Shown here: positions 1 through 6,920 of the stretch, piece by piece
How the letters are laid out: every line of letters begins with the position of its first letter
How positions within the stretch are numbered: the stretch's first letter is position 1
NCBI GenBank assembly: GCA_965268675.1
Contig: OZ254179.1
Coordinates: 496,001 to 560,000, forward strand
DNA: 64,000 nt
Reading direction: 5' to 3'
DNA from: AAA044-D11 sp009705075
Lineage (GTDB): Bacteria; Actinomycetota; Actinomycetes; Nanopelagicales; Nanopelagicaceae
Made by a program: the position numbers and the translations under genes
Notes under the pieces: generated by a model
The model's database searches: none
The model's input: the letters and a program-made list of their open reading frames with translations, nothing else
What the model was told of the DNA's origin: nothing

Positions 1-88
1 GCTCGCTCGAGTCATCAGGTAGGTTGCTTGAATCTGTAAGCAATTGCAGATCTAGATGGATGGTGATCGTCTCGCAAGAGAACAGGAT

Positions 89-112
89 CCGGCTTATAGG
101 GCGACTCTTCTT
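89..112 (+). repeat. 24-bp inter-module repeat, copy 1
   Basis: First of eight copies, all in the same orientation, with core GGCTTATAGGGCGACTCTTC. The copies lie at module boundaries in the first 10.3 kb, mostly a few bases after a stop codon. This copy matches the consensus exactly. It has no internal hairpin and no coding role that I can see. Confidence 0.85.
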
Positions 113-120
113 CCAATTAG

Positions 121-147
121 GTGGGCGTAGGTTAAAACTACGCTCAC
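121..147 (+). terminator. Terminator-like hairpin after repeat copy 1
   Basis: A 10-bp stem (121-130 with 138-147, one G-T pair) encloses a 7-nt loop and is followed by a weak T-rich tract. It probably ends a plus-strand transcript entering from the left of the window. Confidence 0.55.
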
Positions 148-162
148 CTTTCTGCATTTTGG

Positions 163-235
163 TTGTACAAGTTATGACATAACCTGTCGCAGATTTAGAT
201 GTTTTTATGGGGAATCCATGGGCAAATATGGGCAG
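163..235 (+). repeat. 73-bp repeat with TGGGCA words, copy A
   Basis: Nearly identical to 4068-4140. It contains the shared block AACCTGTCGCAGATTT and then TGGGCAAATATGGGCAG. In this copy a third TGGGCA follows at 240-246. Regularly spaced short words suggest protein-binding sites, for example recombinase arm sites, but no recombinase gene is present, so this is speculation. Confidence 0.75.
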
Positions 236-378
236 TTCTATGGGCAACTTTTAACTACAAACAACTTCTTCGCTGACGTCTTGAGCTCTTGAGTACAGTT
301 GACTCATAGAGCAATTCTTGTCCTGAATTTCCGATTTAGTCTCATGCATGAAACATAAATGGCAATAGGTAATGAAAA

Positions 379-424
379 GACCCACAGGAATCCTGTAAAC
401 AACGTGGTGGAAAACCTGTGGGTC
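379..424 (-). terminator. Terminator of the azoreductase transcript
   Basis: A perfect 10-bp inverted repeat (415-424 with 379-388), read on the minus strand, is followed by TTTTCATT. It lies just past the stop codon of the minus-strand azoreductase gene, as expected of an intrinsic terminator. The 26-nt loop is long. Confidence 0.7.
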
Positions 425-439
425 ATTCAGAAACTACTT

Positions 440-1066
440 TTATGCAGCTCTTTTGCGGGCGGCCTCTTTTGCAGCGGCGACACTTGCATTCTTTGCATCC
501 ATCAAACTTTCCATTCCTGGAGCAACTCCAGCAAGTGTGAACTCAGCCAGAATAACTTCGATATCTGTTGCACCAAGTGCTTTTGCTACAAGCTCTAGAT
601 AGCCTGTGGCAAAGTCCCATCCAGCTCGAGGGGCACCATCCTTGTAAGAGCCACCTTGGGCAACAACAAAGGTAACTTTCTTTCCAGCTAAACCAGCAGC
701 ACCTGATCCATCTAGTACGCCTTGAACAATTATTTGATCGAAGTAGGCCTTCAATACCGAAGGTACTGACCAATTCCACATAGGCGTAGATATGAGAATT
801 TCATCTACTCCAGTGATTTCCTGAATTAGATCCAGGCGATAAGCATGCTTTTCTTTCATTGAGGGGCTGTGTTGGTCAGCTGGCGAGTAATTGGCATAGA
901 TAGCCTCTCCATCAAGATGTGGCACTGAATCATTAACAAAATCCTTCGCAATAATGCGGCCCTCAGGATTGGTCTTTTTCCAAGCAGTCATAAACTCTTC
1001 GCTTATGCCTCTTGAAACTGAGTAATTACCGGATGGACTTACTTCGATGTGGAGTATGGAGCTCAT
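440..1066 (-). CDS. azoR: FMN-dependent NADH-azoreductase (AzoR family)
   Basis: A flavodoxin-fold quinone/azo reductase of 208 residues, the usual family length. The N-terminus (ILHIEVSPSG) is the first strand and phosphate loop. The FMN-binding motif is PMWNWS (residues 95-100), followed by a FDQII segment, and a VVAQGGSY motif lies near residue 135. The enzyme would reduce quinones or azo compounds with NAD(P)H in the cytoplasm and is probably a detoxification function. It lies 8 bp downstream of the pirin gene in the same direction, with a terminator after its stop codon, so pirin and azoreductase likely form one transcript. Quinone-detoxifying AzoR and pirin genes beside a divergent MarR gene are a common regulatory arrangement. 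Confidence 0.9.
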   Translation of the reverse strand: MSSILHIEVSPSGNYSVSRGISEEFMTAWKKTNPEGRIIAKDFVNDSVPHLDGEAIYANYSPADQHSPSMKEKHAYRLDLIQEITGVDEILISTPMWNWSVPSVLKAYFDQIIVQGVLDGSGAAGLAGKKVTFVVAQGGSYKDGAPRAGWDFATGYLELVAKALGATDIEVILAEFTLAGVAPGMESLMDAKNASVAAAKEAARKRAA

Positions 1067-1074
1067 AGTTTTCC

Positions 1075-1833
1075 TTACTTTCTCTGTTGTATGGGTTGAT
1101 AGGACGGTGTAGCAGGTAGCGAAATTATGAATATGTCCGCAACTGGACTCATTTCTAAATTAATACTCGATTGGTTTTCAATGATAATTACGTCATTAGG
1201 CAGAAGGTTCTGGGTATCAACAACTGCTGAGCCGTCTATCACGTAGATAAAGTATTTGTTGTTGGTGTCTAGGCTTAAATTTATAGATGTCTGAGACTCA
1301 GGACGATATCGAGAAACTAACAATCCAGGGGTTCGTGCATTGACCTTAGATTTTGGGCCAACAAGGTGCGTGACTTCGATGCCATCAATAATTTCTTTTG
1401 TGAAGCTTGCTGAGTGATGATCTGAATAATCTGGTTGTTGAGTTAATGCTTCGTGATAGTTTGGGTCAAACCAAATTTGAAATGCACGACTGCCACCAGA
1501 AACTTTTTCATTGTGCGAAAGTCCGCTTCCAGAATAGATGATCTGCATATCTCCAGTTGTTAGGTCTTTCCATACACCCTTGGCGGTATCGAAGTGGCTG
1601 TTCTTTCCATGGAGGATGTAAGTGATGATTTCAAAACCCTGATGAGGGTGTAGACCAAACTCAAAGTCTGCTCTAAAGGTCGAATGGGACCAATAGAAGA
1701 GCTGGCCGCTCACATCCCCATCTGCAGTGTGGCCACCGACGATCGGTTTATTGGGAGTCGCCACGTTGGCCAAGTTCATAATGATCTGATTCTCATATCG
1801 AATCAGATTGGTATTGCTCGTTTTAGTTGTCAT
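1075..1833 (-). CDS. Pirin family protein (bicupin)
   Basis: The N-terminal pirin motifs are visible: HPHQGFE (residues 62-68) and GDMQIIYSGSGLSHNE (about 94-109), which together carry the His/Glu metal ligands. A second, weaker cupin half follows, typical of bacterial pirins with quercetinase-like or regulatory roles. An in-frame start 60 bases further upstream exists, but it would overlap the divergent MarR gene and its operator. I prefer the ATG at 1833 because TACTTT sits exactly 6 nt before it, with TTGACA 17 nt upstream of that, which gives a good leaderless promoter. It is likely co-transcribed with azoR and controlled by the adjacent MarR protein. Confidence 0.87.
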   Translation of the reverse strand: MTTKTSNTNLIRYENQIIMNLANVATPNKPIVGGHTADGDVSGQLFYWSHSTFRADFEFGLHPHQGFEIITYILHGKNSHFDTAKGVWKDLTTGDMQIIYSGSGLSHNEKVSGGSRAFQIWFDPNYHEALTQQPDYSDHHSASFTKEIIDGIEVTHLVGPKSKVNARTPGLLVSRYRPESQTSINLSLDTNNKYFIYVIDGSAVVDTQNLLPNDVIIIENQSSINLEMSPVADIFIISLPATPSYQPIQQRK

Positions 1834-1854
1834 GTCAACAAAGTAGTGGGAAGT

Positions 1855-1870
1855 AGTTGAAATGTCAACT
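1855..1870. promoter_or_regulatory. Palindromic operator between pirin and marR
   Basis: Inverted repeat AGTTGA-N4-TCAACT. It covers the -35 region (TTGACA on the minus strand, 1868-1863) of the pirin/azoR promoter and lies just upstream of the MarR gene's own -10 element. Position and symmetry fit a MarR-family operator for autoregulation and pirin/azoR repression; binding itself is inferred. Confidence 0.65.
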
Positions 1871-1891
1871 AATAATAGATACGATTTCTCC

Positions 1892-2371
1892 ATGGGTACA
1901 AAACTGGCAAATGATTTGCAGGTAGAGGCATGGATGGCATTTCATGCCATCAGAGTTACTGTAATTCCACCATTAGCTCGTCATTTAAGTGAGCACTGCG
2001 GATTAAGCGAAGCTGAATATCAGGTCTTTATTGGCTTGCATTCAACTCCAGAGATGGAGCTAAAGCCATCACAACTGGCAGAAGAACTTGGTTGGGAGAT
2101 GGGGAGACTCTCGCACCAGATTTGTAGGATGGAGACTAAGGGTTTACTTATGCGCAAACAGTGCCCAGTTGATGCAAGAAGCTGTTTCATAGGCATGACT
2201 AAAAAAGGCAAAGCGTTGATCGATAAAGCTCTTCCCTTGCAACTCAAAGAAGTCAAAAGACTTTTTGGTGATGCATTGACGAATCAACAAATGAAAAACC
2301 TCATTGAAATTTCAGAATCAATAATTGAACACGTAAGCAGAGCTAAAACTAGGGAGACGACTACAAAGTGA
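1892..2371 (+). CDS. MarR family transcriptional regulator
   Basis: A winged-helix regulator of about 159 residues. The HTH region reads LKPSQLAEELGWEMGRLSHQICRMETKGL, followed by a wing with the DARSCFIGMTKKG pattern typical of MarR. The ATG at 1892 is preferred over one at 1862: TACGAT lies 6 nt before it (leaderless), whereas 1862 falls inside the operator palindrome. It overlaps the next gene by 4 nt (GTGA) and is divergent from pirin/azoR, which it probably represses until a phenolic or quinone ligand binds. Confidence 0.88.
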   Translation: MGTKLANDLQVEAWMAFHAIRVTVIPPLARHLSEHCGLSEAEYQVFIGLHSTPEMELKPSQLAEELGWEMGRLSHQICRMETKGLLMRKQCPVDARSCFIGMTKKGKALIDKALPLQLKEVKRLFGDALTNQQMKNLIEISESIIEHVSRAKTRETTTK

Positions 2372-2643
2372 ACACTTTCATGATTGTTGCAACTTTTAAA
2401 GAAGGCGTTACACAAGACGAAATTCGAGCATTGATTCCAGCAGAGCAGTTGCAAGCTAAATTATTGGAAGAGCAAGGTTTGTTGGGGAGCATCAAAGTTG
2501 CGATGCCTAAGCGCACGGTTTTTCTTGAAGCATTTGGTCAAGACGATCAAGGCGTTTTAGAGACAATCCACTCACTTCCGTTAGCCGCTCTTTGGGACAT
2601 TGAATTGTTCCCAATAACGCCACCAGCAGGATCTAGCCAATAA
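2368..2643 (+). CDS. Small muconolactone-isomerase-like protein
   Basis: A 91-residue protein with the compact dimeric alpha/beta-barrel pattern of the muconolactone isomerase and YCII-like families: an N-terminal strand FMIVATFKEG, central helices, then TVFLEAFGQ and LWDIELFPITPP. It starts with a GTG inside the stop codon of the MarR gene, so the two are translationally coupled. Its substrate is unknown. With an azoreductase and pirin nearby, a role in handling aromatic or quinone compounds is plausible but unproven. Confidence 0.6.
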   Translation: MNTFMIVATFKEGVTQDEIRALIPAEQLQAKLLEEQGLLGSIKVAMPKRTVFLEAFGQDDQGVLETIHSLPLAALWDIELFPITPPAGSSQ

Positions 2644-2664
2644 AAACTCATGTAAATCGAACAA

Positions 2665-3582
2665 TTAAAACTTGAGAGATACGCCAGTTTCCTTCTCGGA
2701 AAGTTCCCAGAGCTTGCGAATGTTCGTCTTATTCCGAGTTCGCAATATGGGGTGTTTTACCGGGGCGCCGTTATTTCCAAATCTTGGACTGTAGAACTGA
2801 CCACCTTTAGCTTCGGGATCAAGAGCAGCTCTAATTTGCGGCCGAGCACCTTCACCAGGCTCCATTCCCACGTGAGCAGCTAGGTACTTTGAAAGGGTTC
2901 CAGTCCAACCTGCAGCGCCCTTGTCGAAAGTCTCAACCTGTAAGTTTGTGTGAGACAACCCTGGGTGCGCCAAAAGGCTCATGGCTTTTTTTCCTGCATT
3001 TTTGAACTCGTTATCTAATCCAAGAGCAAAGAAATAGTTGGCTAATTTTGATTGGGCATATGCCTTCCATGGGGCGTACTTCTTGCGCAAATGTGGATCA
3101 TCAAAGTCGATGTTCCACACCAAGTGGTGCGCAGTGCTGGTCACAGTAACAACTCGGGCTTGTTCTGCTGCCAATAAGTTATCCATTAGAAGTCCAGTAA
3201 GACTCCAATGGCCTAAATGGTTAACGCCAAACTGACTTTCAAAGCCATCTTCAGTTTTCATTTCTGGCATAGCCATAATTCCAGCGTTATTAACCAAGAA
3301 ATCTAGTTGGCTGAACTTGTTGCCAACTTCTGCAGCTGCGGCTCTGATACTGCGCTGAGAGGCAAGATCCAAGCGAAGTAGTTCTATTTGGGCTTTTGGT
3401 ACGAGCTTTTGAACTTCTGCAACTGCTGCCTTGCCCTTTTCTTCATTTCTAGCGGCGAGAAGTACATGAGCACCTTTAGAGGTTAAAGCCTTAACCGTTT
3501 CAAAACCTAAACCGATATTGCCACCAGTAACTAGCGCAGTCTTGCCTTTAAGTGACGGGGTTTTAGCTATTGAAAATGACAT
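2665..3582 (-). CDS. Short-chain dehydrogenase/reductase, retinol dehydrogenase-like
   Basis: A 305-residue classical SDR. It has the nucleotide-binding TGGNIGLG at the N-terminus, NNAGIM in the middle, a catalytic Ser in VTSTAHH and the YAQSK catalytic Tyr/Lys motif. Length and motifs resemble the WW-domain oxidoreductase/retinol dehydrogenase branch that acts on lipophilic alcohols. A strong GGAGG ribosome-binding site lies before the ATG at 3582. A co-oriented ArsR gene lies upstream and shares two sequence words in its promoter (see 3618-3633), suggesting joint control. Confidence 0.87.
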   Translation of the reverse strand: MSFSIAKTPSLKGKTALVTGGNIGLGFETVKALTSKGAHVLLAARNEEKGKAAVAEVQKLVPKAQIELLRLDLASQRSIRAAAAEVGNKFSQLDFLVNNAGIMAMPEMKTEDGFESQFGVNHLGHWSLTGLLMDNLLAAEQARVVTVTSTAHHLVWNIDFDDPHLRKKYAPWKAYAQSKLANYFFALGLDNEFKNAGKKAMSLLAHPGLSHTNLQVETFDKGAAGWTGTLSKYLAAHVGMEPGEGARPQIRAALDPEAKGGQFYSPRFGNNGAPVKHPILRTRNKTNIRKLWELSEKETGVSLKF

Positions 3583-3617
3583 AAGGGGCCTCCGAAGATT
3601 CTTGATGCGTTGATGAG

Positions 3618-3633
3618 TCGAAACTTATCAACC
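3618..3633. promoter_or_regulatory. Possible ArsR site upstream of the SDR gene
   Basis: The words TCGAAAC and TATCAACC lie together here (3618-3624 and 3626-3633). The same two words recur, in swapped order, at 3964-3980 over the promoter of the ArsR gene. Two promoters of adjacent genes sharing the same words suggests a common regulator, with ArsR the obvious candidate. Short words can recur by chance. Confidence 0.35.
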
Positions 3634-3650
3634 TATTAGAGCGCCGTCAA

Positions 3651-3953
3651 CTAGCAATCCCACAGAAGTTTCATAAATTTTTTGAGATTCTTAGAGGCAT
3701 CAGACCACTCAGACTCATAGAAGATTTCCCGAGACTTCTTGGTCGATTTGAGTAGGCCAGCATTGCTCAGAATCTTTAGGTGGTGGGAGATAGTCGGACG
3801 AGCCAGATTCAGCCGTTCAGTAATCTGTAGGACATTGAGCGGCCCTTCCGTTTCAAGCATGATCAAAATATCTTGCCTATTAGGGTCACCTAGGGCGTTG
3901 AATATCAAAGAGCAGTCCCTAGCAACTTTCCGCACCTGATTTTCTGTGGCCAT
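3651..3953 (-). CDS. ArsR family winged-helix regulator
   Basis: A 100-residue ArsR/SmtB-type repressor. The helix-turn-helix reads ITERLNLARPTISHHLKILSNAGLL, followed by a short wing (STKKSREIFYE). There is no obvious Cys pair of the metal-sensing ELCVCDL type, so it may belong to the non-metal branch. TACTCT lies 6 nt before the ATG at 3953, indicating a leaderless transcript. It precedes the SDR gene in the same direction and probably controls it and itself. Confidence 0.87.
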   Translation of the reverse strand: MATENQVRKVARDCSLIFNALGDPNRQDILIMLETEGPLNVLQITERLNLARPTISHHLKILSNAGLLKSTKKSREIFYESEWSDASKNLKKFMKLLWDC

Positions 3954-3963
3954 GGTCCAAGAG

Positions 3964-3980
3964 TATCAACCCGTCGAAAC
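3964..3980. promoter_or_regulatory. Possible ArsR autoregulatory site
   Basis: TATCAACC (3964-3971) and TCGAAAC (3974-3980) overlap or lie just upstream of the -10 element of the ArsR gene. They match the word pair found before the SDR gene. Inferred operator only. Confidence 0.35.
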
Positions 3981-3993
3981 TCTTCAACCGAAT

Positions 3994-4017
3994 CCGGCTT
4001 ACAGGGCGACTCTTCTT
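3994..4017 (+). repeat. 24-bp inter-module repeat, copy 2
   Basis: Matches the consensus with one change (TTACAGGG for TTATAGGG). It is followed 50 bp later by the second 73-bp repeat, reproducing the order seen at 89-235. The stretch 4018-4280 around it has no supported gene. Confidence 0.85.
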
Positions 4018-4067
4018 TATTTTTATAGTTCGTGCACTCAATTCACGCTTACCTTGCCCAAAAATGT

Positions 4068-4140
4068 TTGTACAAGTTGCTGCATAACCTGTCGCAGATT
4101 TGAATCTTTTTATGGGGAAACCATGGGCAAATATGGGCAG
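4068..4140 (+). repeat. 73-bp repeat with TGGGCA words, copy B
   Basis: Second copy of 163-235, with only scattered substitutions. Together with the preceding 24-bp repeat it forms a direct duplication flanking the azoR-to-ArsR module. Confidence 0.75.
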
Positions 4141-4178
4141 AATTCATCTACGAAAAACTTTGCGAAGTTGTTTGTTTG

Positions 4179-4202
4179 TCAGCTAATAGGGCGATTCTCC
4201 TT
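4179..4202 (+). repeat. 24-bp inter-module repeat, degenerate copy 3
   Basis: TCAGCTAATAGGGCGATTCTCCTT keeps AATAGGGCGA and the TCT/CTT end but differs elsewhere. It lies about 75 bp before the heliorhodopsin gene. Confidence 0.55.
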
Positions 4203-4280
4203 AAAATTACTGATTAGTGTGAGTATTGTGAGCGCATTCAGGAAACCACTTGAGGCTTATCAATAGGAGAGATTTTAGTG

Positions 4281-5072
4281 ATGTCGACAAACAATGTTGT
4301 TGCTAACGGAGTAACTTCTGAAAAACTCATAAATGTTCGTAAGTGGAATATTGCTCTCACAATCTTGCATCTTGGGCAAGCGATTGCTGTTCTACTTTTG
4401 ACAAATGATTTCGCCATTAAAGTACTTAGCTCATTTCCTGCTGGTCCTCCAGGAACAGAAGGTCTTGTCACTTCGACTCTCTTTGAAGTTCGAATTGGCT
4501 GGGTCATAGCTGCTTTTCTTGCGCTTGCAGGCTTAGACCATCTAATCACATCAACTTTTGCACGCAAAACATACGAGAACGATCTAAAGAATGGCATTAA
4601 CCGCTTTCGCTGGGCAGAGTACTCGATTAGCGCGACTCTTATGGTTGTTGTCATCAGTATGTATTGGGGAATCTTGACGCTTGCCGCATTAGTTGCTGTG
4701 GTTGGCGCTAATTTTGCAATGATTCTATTTGGCTGGTTGCAGGAAAAGATGAATCCTCCAGGTCGCACGAGCACAACAATGATGCCATTCTGGTTTGGAA
4801 CACTAGCTGGCATTGCCCCATGGCTTGCGATGTTGGTCAACATCTCACAAATCCCACTAGATGATGCTCCTGCCGGCCTCGTCGTAATCCAGATTGTTCA
4901 AGCAATTTTTTTCTTCTGCTTCGGTCTAAATCAATGGTTGCAGTATCGCGGAATTGGAAAATGGTCTAGCTATATGTTTGGTGAAAAGACTTATCTGATC
5001 CTGAGTCTTGGTGCTAAATCACTTTTGGCTTGGCAGATCTTTGCAGTCTCGCTAATCCCAATAACCAATTAA
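4281..5072 (+). CDS. Heliorhodopsin (retinal-binding photoreceptor)
   Basis: A seven-helix membrane protein closely resembling heliorhodopsin 48C12 as I remember it. Shared segments include RWAEYS in helix 3, MILFGWLQEK, PFWFG..AGI.PW and LSLGAKSLLAWQIF in helix 7. Counting from the GTG at 4278, K247 would form the retinal Schiff base, E114 is the counterion equivalent, and H31 and H88 match the two conserved histidines. Heliorhodopsins have the N-terminus in the cytoplasm, do not pump ions, and are thought to be sensory or regulatory. An AGGAGA site precedes GTG 4278 and ATG 4281; either may be the start. No retinal-synthesis gene is in the window. Confidence 0.95.
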   Translation: MSTNNVVANGVTSEKLINVRKWNIALTILHLGQAIAVLLLTNDFAIKVLSSFPAGPPGTEGLVTSTLFEVRIGWVIAAFLALAGLDHLITSTFARKTYENDLKNGINRFRWAEYSISATLMVVVISMYWGILTLAALVAVVGANFAMILFGWLQEKMNPPGRTSTTMMPFWFGTLAGIAPWLAMLVNISQIPLDDAPAGLVVIQIVQAIFFFCFGLNQWLQYRGIGKWSSYMFGEKTYLILSLGAKSLLAWQIFAVSLIPITN

Positions 5073-5085
5073 GTCATGAGCCATT

Positions 5086-5109
5086 CCGGCTTATAGGGCG
5101 ACTCTTCTT
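5086..5109 (+). repeat. 24-bp inter-module repeat, copy 4
   Basis: Exact consensus copy squeezed between two convergent genes: 13 bp after the heliorhodopsin stop codon and 2 bp before the end of the minus-strand MarR gene. Confidence 0.85.
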
Positions 5110-5111
5110 TC

Positions 5112-5624
5112 TTATTCGTCGATCTGCGTTTTCATGTGGTCTGTGAGTTTTTCGATAATTCGAACGAGCTCAATTTGCTCTTTCTTGGTAAGAACTTCAA
5201 ATAATCCAGACAGTTTCTTCGATGCATCAGGCCGAACATTTTTCAAGAAACCTCTTCCTGTTTCGCTCAAAGATAGCCAAGTTATTCGGGCATCAGATTC
5301 ATCCTTGGTGCGAGTAACCAATTTCTTTCTTTCTAATCCAGCCATCAATCCTGTAATTGCTCTGGGAGTTAGATCAAGCATCTGAGCCAATTGACCCATG
5401 GTGATCTGTTCTTCTTGAGAGATGATGAAAATTGCCAAAATTTGCGACGATGTTACATCGTGCACCTTTTCAATTTTGGCACTCATCCATCGCGGAAATA
5501 GGTGACTCAGTCTGCCGACGCTAGCTGCGATAAAGAGGGAGGCTAAAGAGGTTGGCATCAATCTAATAGCTGATGGTGGTGGCTTACGCGGTCCCTTTCT
5601 CGCCCTTTTCTCAGCTTTTTCCAT
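5112..5624 (-). CDS. MarR family transcriptional regulator
   Basis: A winged-helix regulator: MGQLAQMLDLTPRAITGLMAGLERKKLVTR is the HTH, and DESDARITWLSLSETGR is the wing with the typical DxR. A basic, proline-rich N-terminus (KRARKGPRKPPP) precedes it. The ATG at 5624 is preferred because TATATT lies exactly 6 nt before it; a TTG two codons upstream is possible. It diverges from the YHYH-protein pair, and a 12-bp palindrome lies between them, so it probably represses that operon and itself. Confidence 0.88.
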   Translation of the reverse strand: MEKAEKRARKGPRKPPPSAIRLMPTSLASLFIAASVGRLSHLFPRWMSAKIEKVHDVTSSQILAIFIISQEEQITMGQLAQMLDLTPRAITGLMAGLERKKLVTRTKDESDARITWLSLSETGRGFLKNVRPDASKKLSGLFEVLTKKEQIELVRIIEKLTDHMKTQIDE

Positions 5625-5659
5625 ACTCAAAATATAGCAAAAGTAATTGCTTTTATTAG

Positions 5660-5671
5660 TTACCTAGGTAA
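5660..5671. promoter_or_regulatory. Perfect palindrome, likely MarR operator
   Basis: TTACCTAGGTAA is a perfect 12-bp palindrome between the divergent MarR gene and the YHYH-protein operon. A second weak inverted pair (AAAAG/CTTTT) lies just left of it. Position and symmetry suit a MarR dimer site. Confidence 0.65.
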
Positions 5672-5726
5672 ATAATACCACCTTCAGATTAGTCGCAAAA
5701 TCCAAGTCGAGAAGAGATGAGTTTTC

Positions 5727-6920
5727 ATGTTTAAGCTGTCAGTCAAAAAATACGTTCTAGCCTTAACCGCACTAGTAGCAGCTGCTGCCATTACCTTTGC
5801 AGGCGTAAATATGCTTAGCTCCGATGAGACTTCAACCGAACTTGGCGCTCCGGGTGTTGTTGCGGCTAACTTTCTAGAGGGATCACTTACAAAGGCGATC
5901 ACAACCGAGGACTGCACCCTTTCAGATGGAACGGATACGACTTGTTATCGAATTGAAGTTACTGGTTCTCCTGTTGATGCGAAAATCGGGCCATTTTGCC
6001 CGGAATCCACTTCTTCAACCGCTGAAGTTTCAGGAATCTGGCTTGATGGCGAAAAAATGTATGACGCTGATGGCCAATTCATCATAGATTTATCAACAAT
6101 TTACAAAGATGTGAAGTGGAAACTTTACGATGATTCAGGCAAAGTAAAAGTCACAGATACAAAAGAGGCATTTCAAGGAGCTGCAAGACCAGATGTCCAA
6201 GAGGCATATAAGTATCACTGTGTAGAAGGAACTTGGGAGTGGACTGAAACAACAAAGCCAGTACCAACTTCAATTCTTGTGCCTGTAACACCAGTTCTGG
6301 CTAGTGAGACTTCTTCTCCCCGCGGAAATTTGGGAGTCACCATTAATGGTTTAGTAATTTCGGCATCTGCACCTGTTGACGCAATTTTGGGTGCCTATAC
6401 AATCGCCGCTTTTGATGATTGTGGTGGACACTTCAATCCGACTGCTGGATACCACTTACACGCGTATACCGGGTGTGAGGGTATTGAATATGAATCACAT
6501 ATCGACAATCCGAATGCAGAGACAAAAATAATTGGTTATGCGATGGATGGAGTTGCCGTTTTTGCACCTCTGAGTTCTAAGAGCACAGTCAAACTTGATG
6601 AATGCAATGGTCGAACAACAGCGAAAGATGGATATCACTACTACGCACAATCCGCAGAGAAGAACTTGGTCGTAAAGTGTGTGAAGGGTCTTACTGCTGT
6701 AGATCCGCTAGCGGCTAATGAAGGTCCGGGCGGTCAAGGCGGTCCAGGCGGTCCAGGCGGTCCAGCGATAGATACTGCTGCTGCGGCTAAGAAATTGGGA
6801 ATTACTGAGGCTGAGTTGAAGGATGCCTTTGGAAATAAGATGCCACCAGATTTTGCAACTGCAGCAAAGAATCTTGGAATGACAGAAGCTGAACTTAAGT
6901 CGAAACTTGATGTGAAATGA
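5727..6920 (+). CDS. Secreted or membrane-anchored YHYH-domain protein
   Basis: A 397-residue protein with an N-terminal hydrophobic segment (residues 8-26: VLALTALVAAAAITFAGV) that acts as a signal peptide or anchor. A region of about 170 residues precedes the YHYH-type domain, which shows CGGHFNPT, YHLHAYTGC, YAMDGVAVFAP and DGYHYYAQ. A Gly-Pro-rich linker (GGPGGPGGP) leads to two copies of an Ala-rich unit with the core AAKKLGITEAEL. YHYH proteins are widespread extracytoplasmic proteins of unknown biochemical function; the clustered His and Cys suggest metal binding. The stop overlaps the next start by 4 nt, so the two form an operon. Confidence 0.75.
   Translation: MFKLSVKKYVLALTALVAAAAITFAGVNMLSSDETSTELGAPGVVAANFLEGSLTKAITTEDCTLSDGTDTTCYRIEVTGSPVDAKIGPFCPESTSSTAEVSGIWLDGEKMYDADGQFIIDLSTIYKDVKWKLYDDSGKVKVTDTKEAFQGAARPDVQEAYKYHCVEGTWEWTETTKPVPTSILVPVTPVLASETSSPRGNLGVTINGLVISASAPVDAILGAYTIAAFDDCGGHFNPTAGYHLHAYTGCEGIEYESHIDNPNAETKIIGYAMDGVAVFAPLSSKSTVKLDECNGRTTAKDGYHYYAQSAEKNLVVKCVKGLTAVDPLAANEGPGGQGGPGGPGGPAIDTAAAAKKLGITEAELKDAFGNKMPPDFATAAKNLGMTEAELKSKLDVK

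Larger units (their letters stand above)
1..358. other. Intergenic start of window, no gene supported
   Basis: I see no convincing coding region here. The stretch holds the first copy of the 24-bp inter-module repeat, a terminator-like hairpin, and the first copy of a 73-bp repeat that ends in closely spaced TGGGCA words. The 88 bases before the first repeat may be the tail of a neighbouring gene or module outside the window, but nothing recognisable is encoded. Confidence 0.5.

Noticed and set aside
3946..4266. Possible 106-residue coding region across repeat copy 2
   Set aside because: It overlaps the ArsR promoter and both repeat types, has no recognisable composition, and the same frame is not kept at the homologous repeat at 89-235.
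4238..4843. Open frame opposite the heliorhodopsin gene
   Set aside because: The plus-strand frame matches heliorhodopsin along its whole length, so the antisense frame is a shadow.
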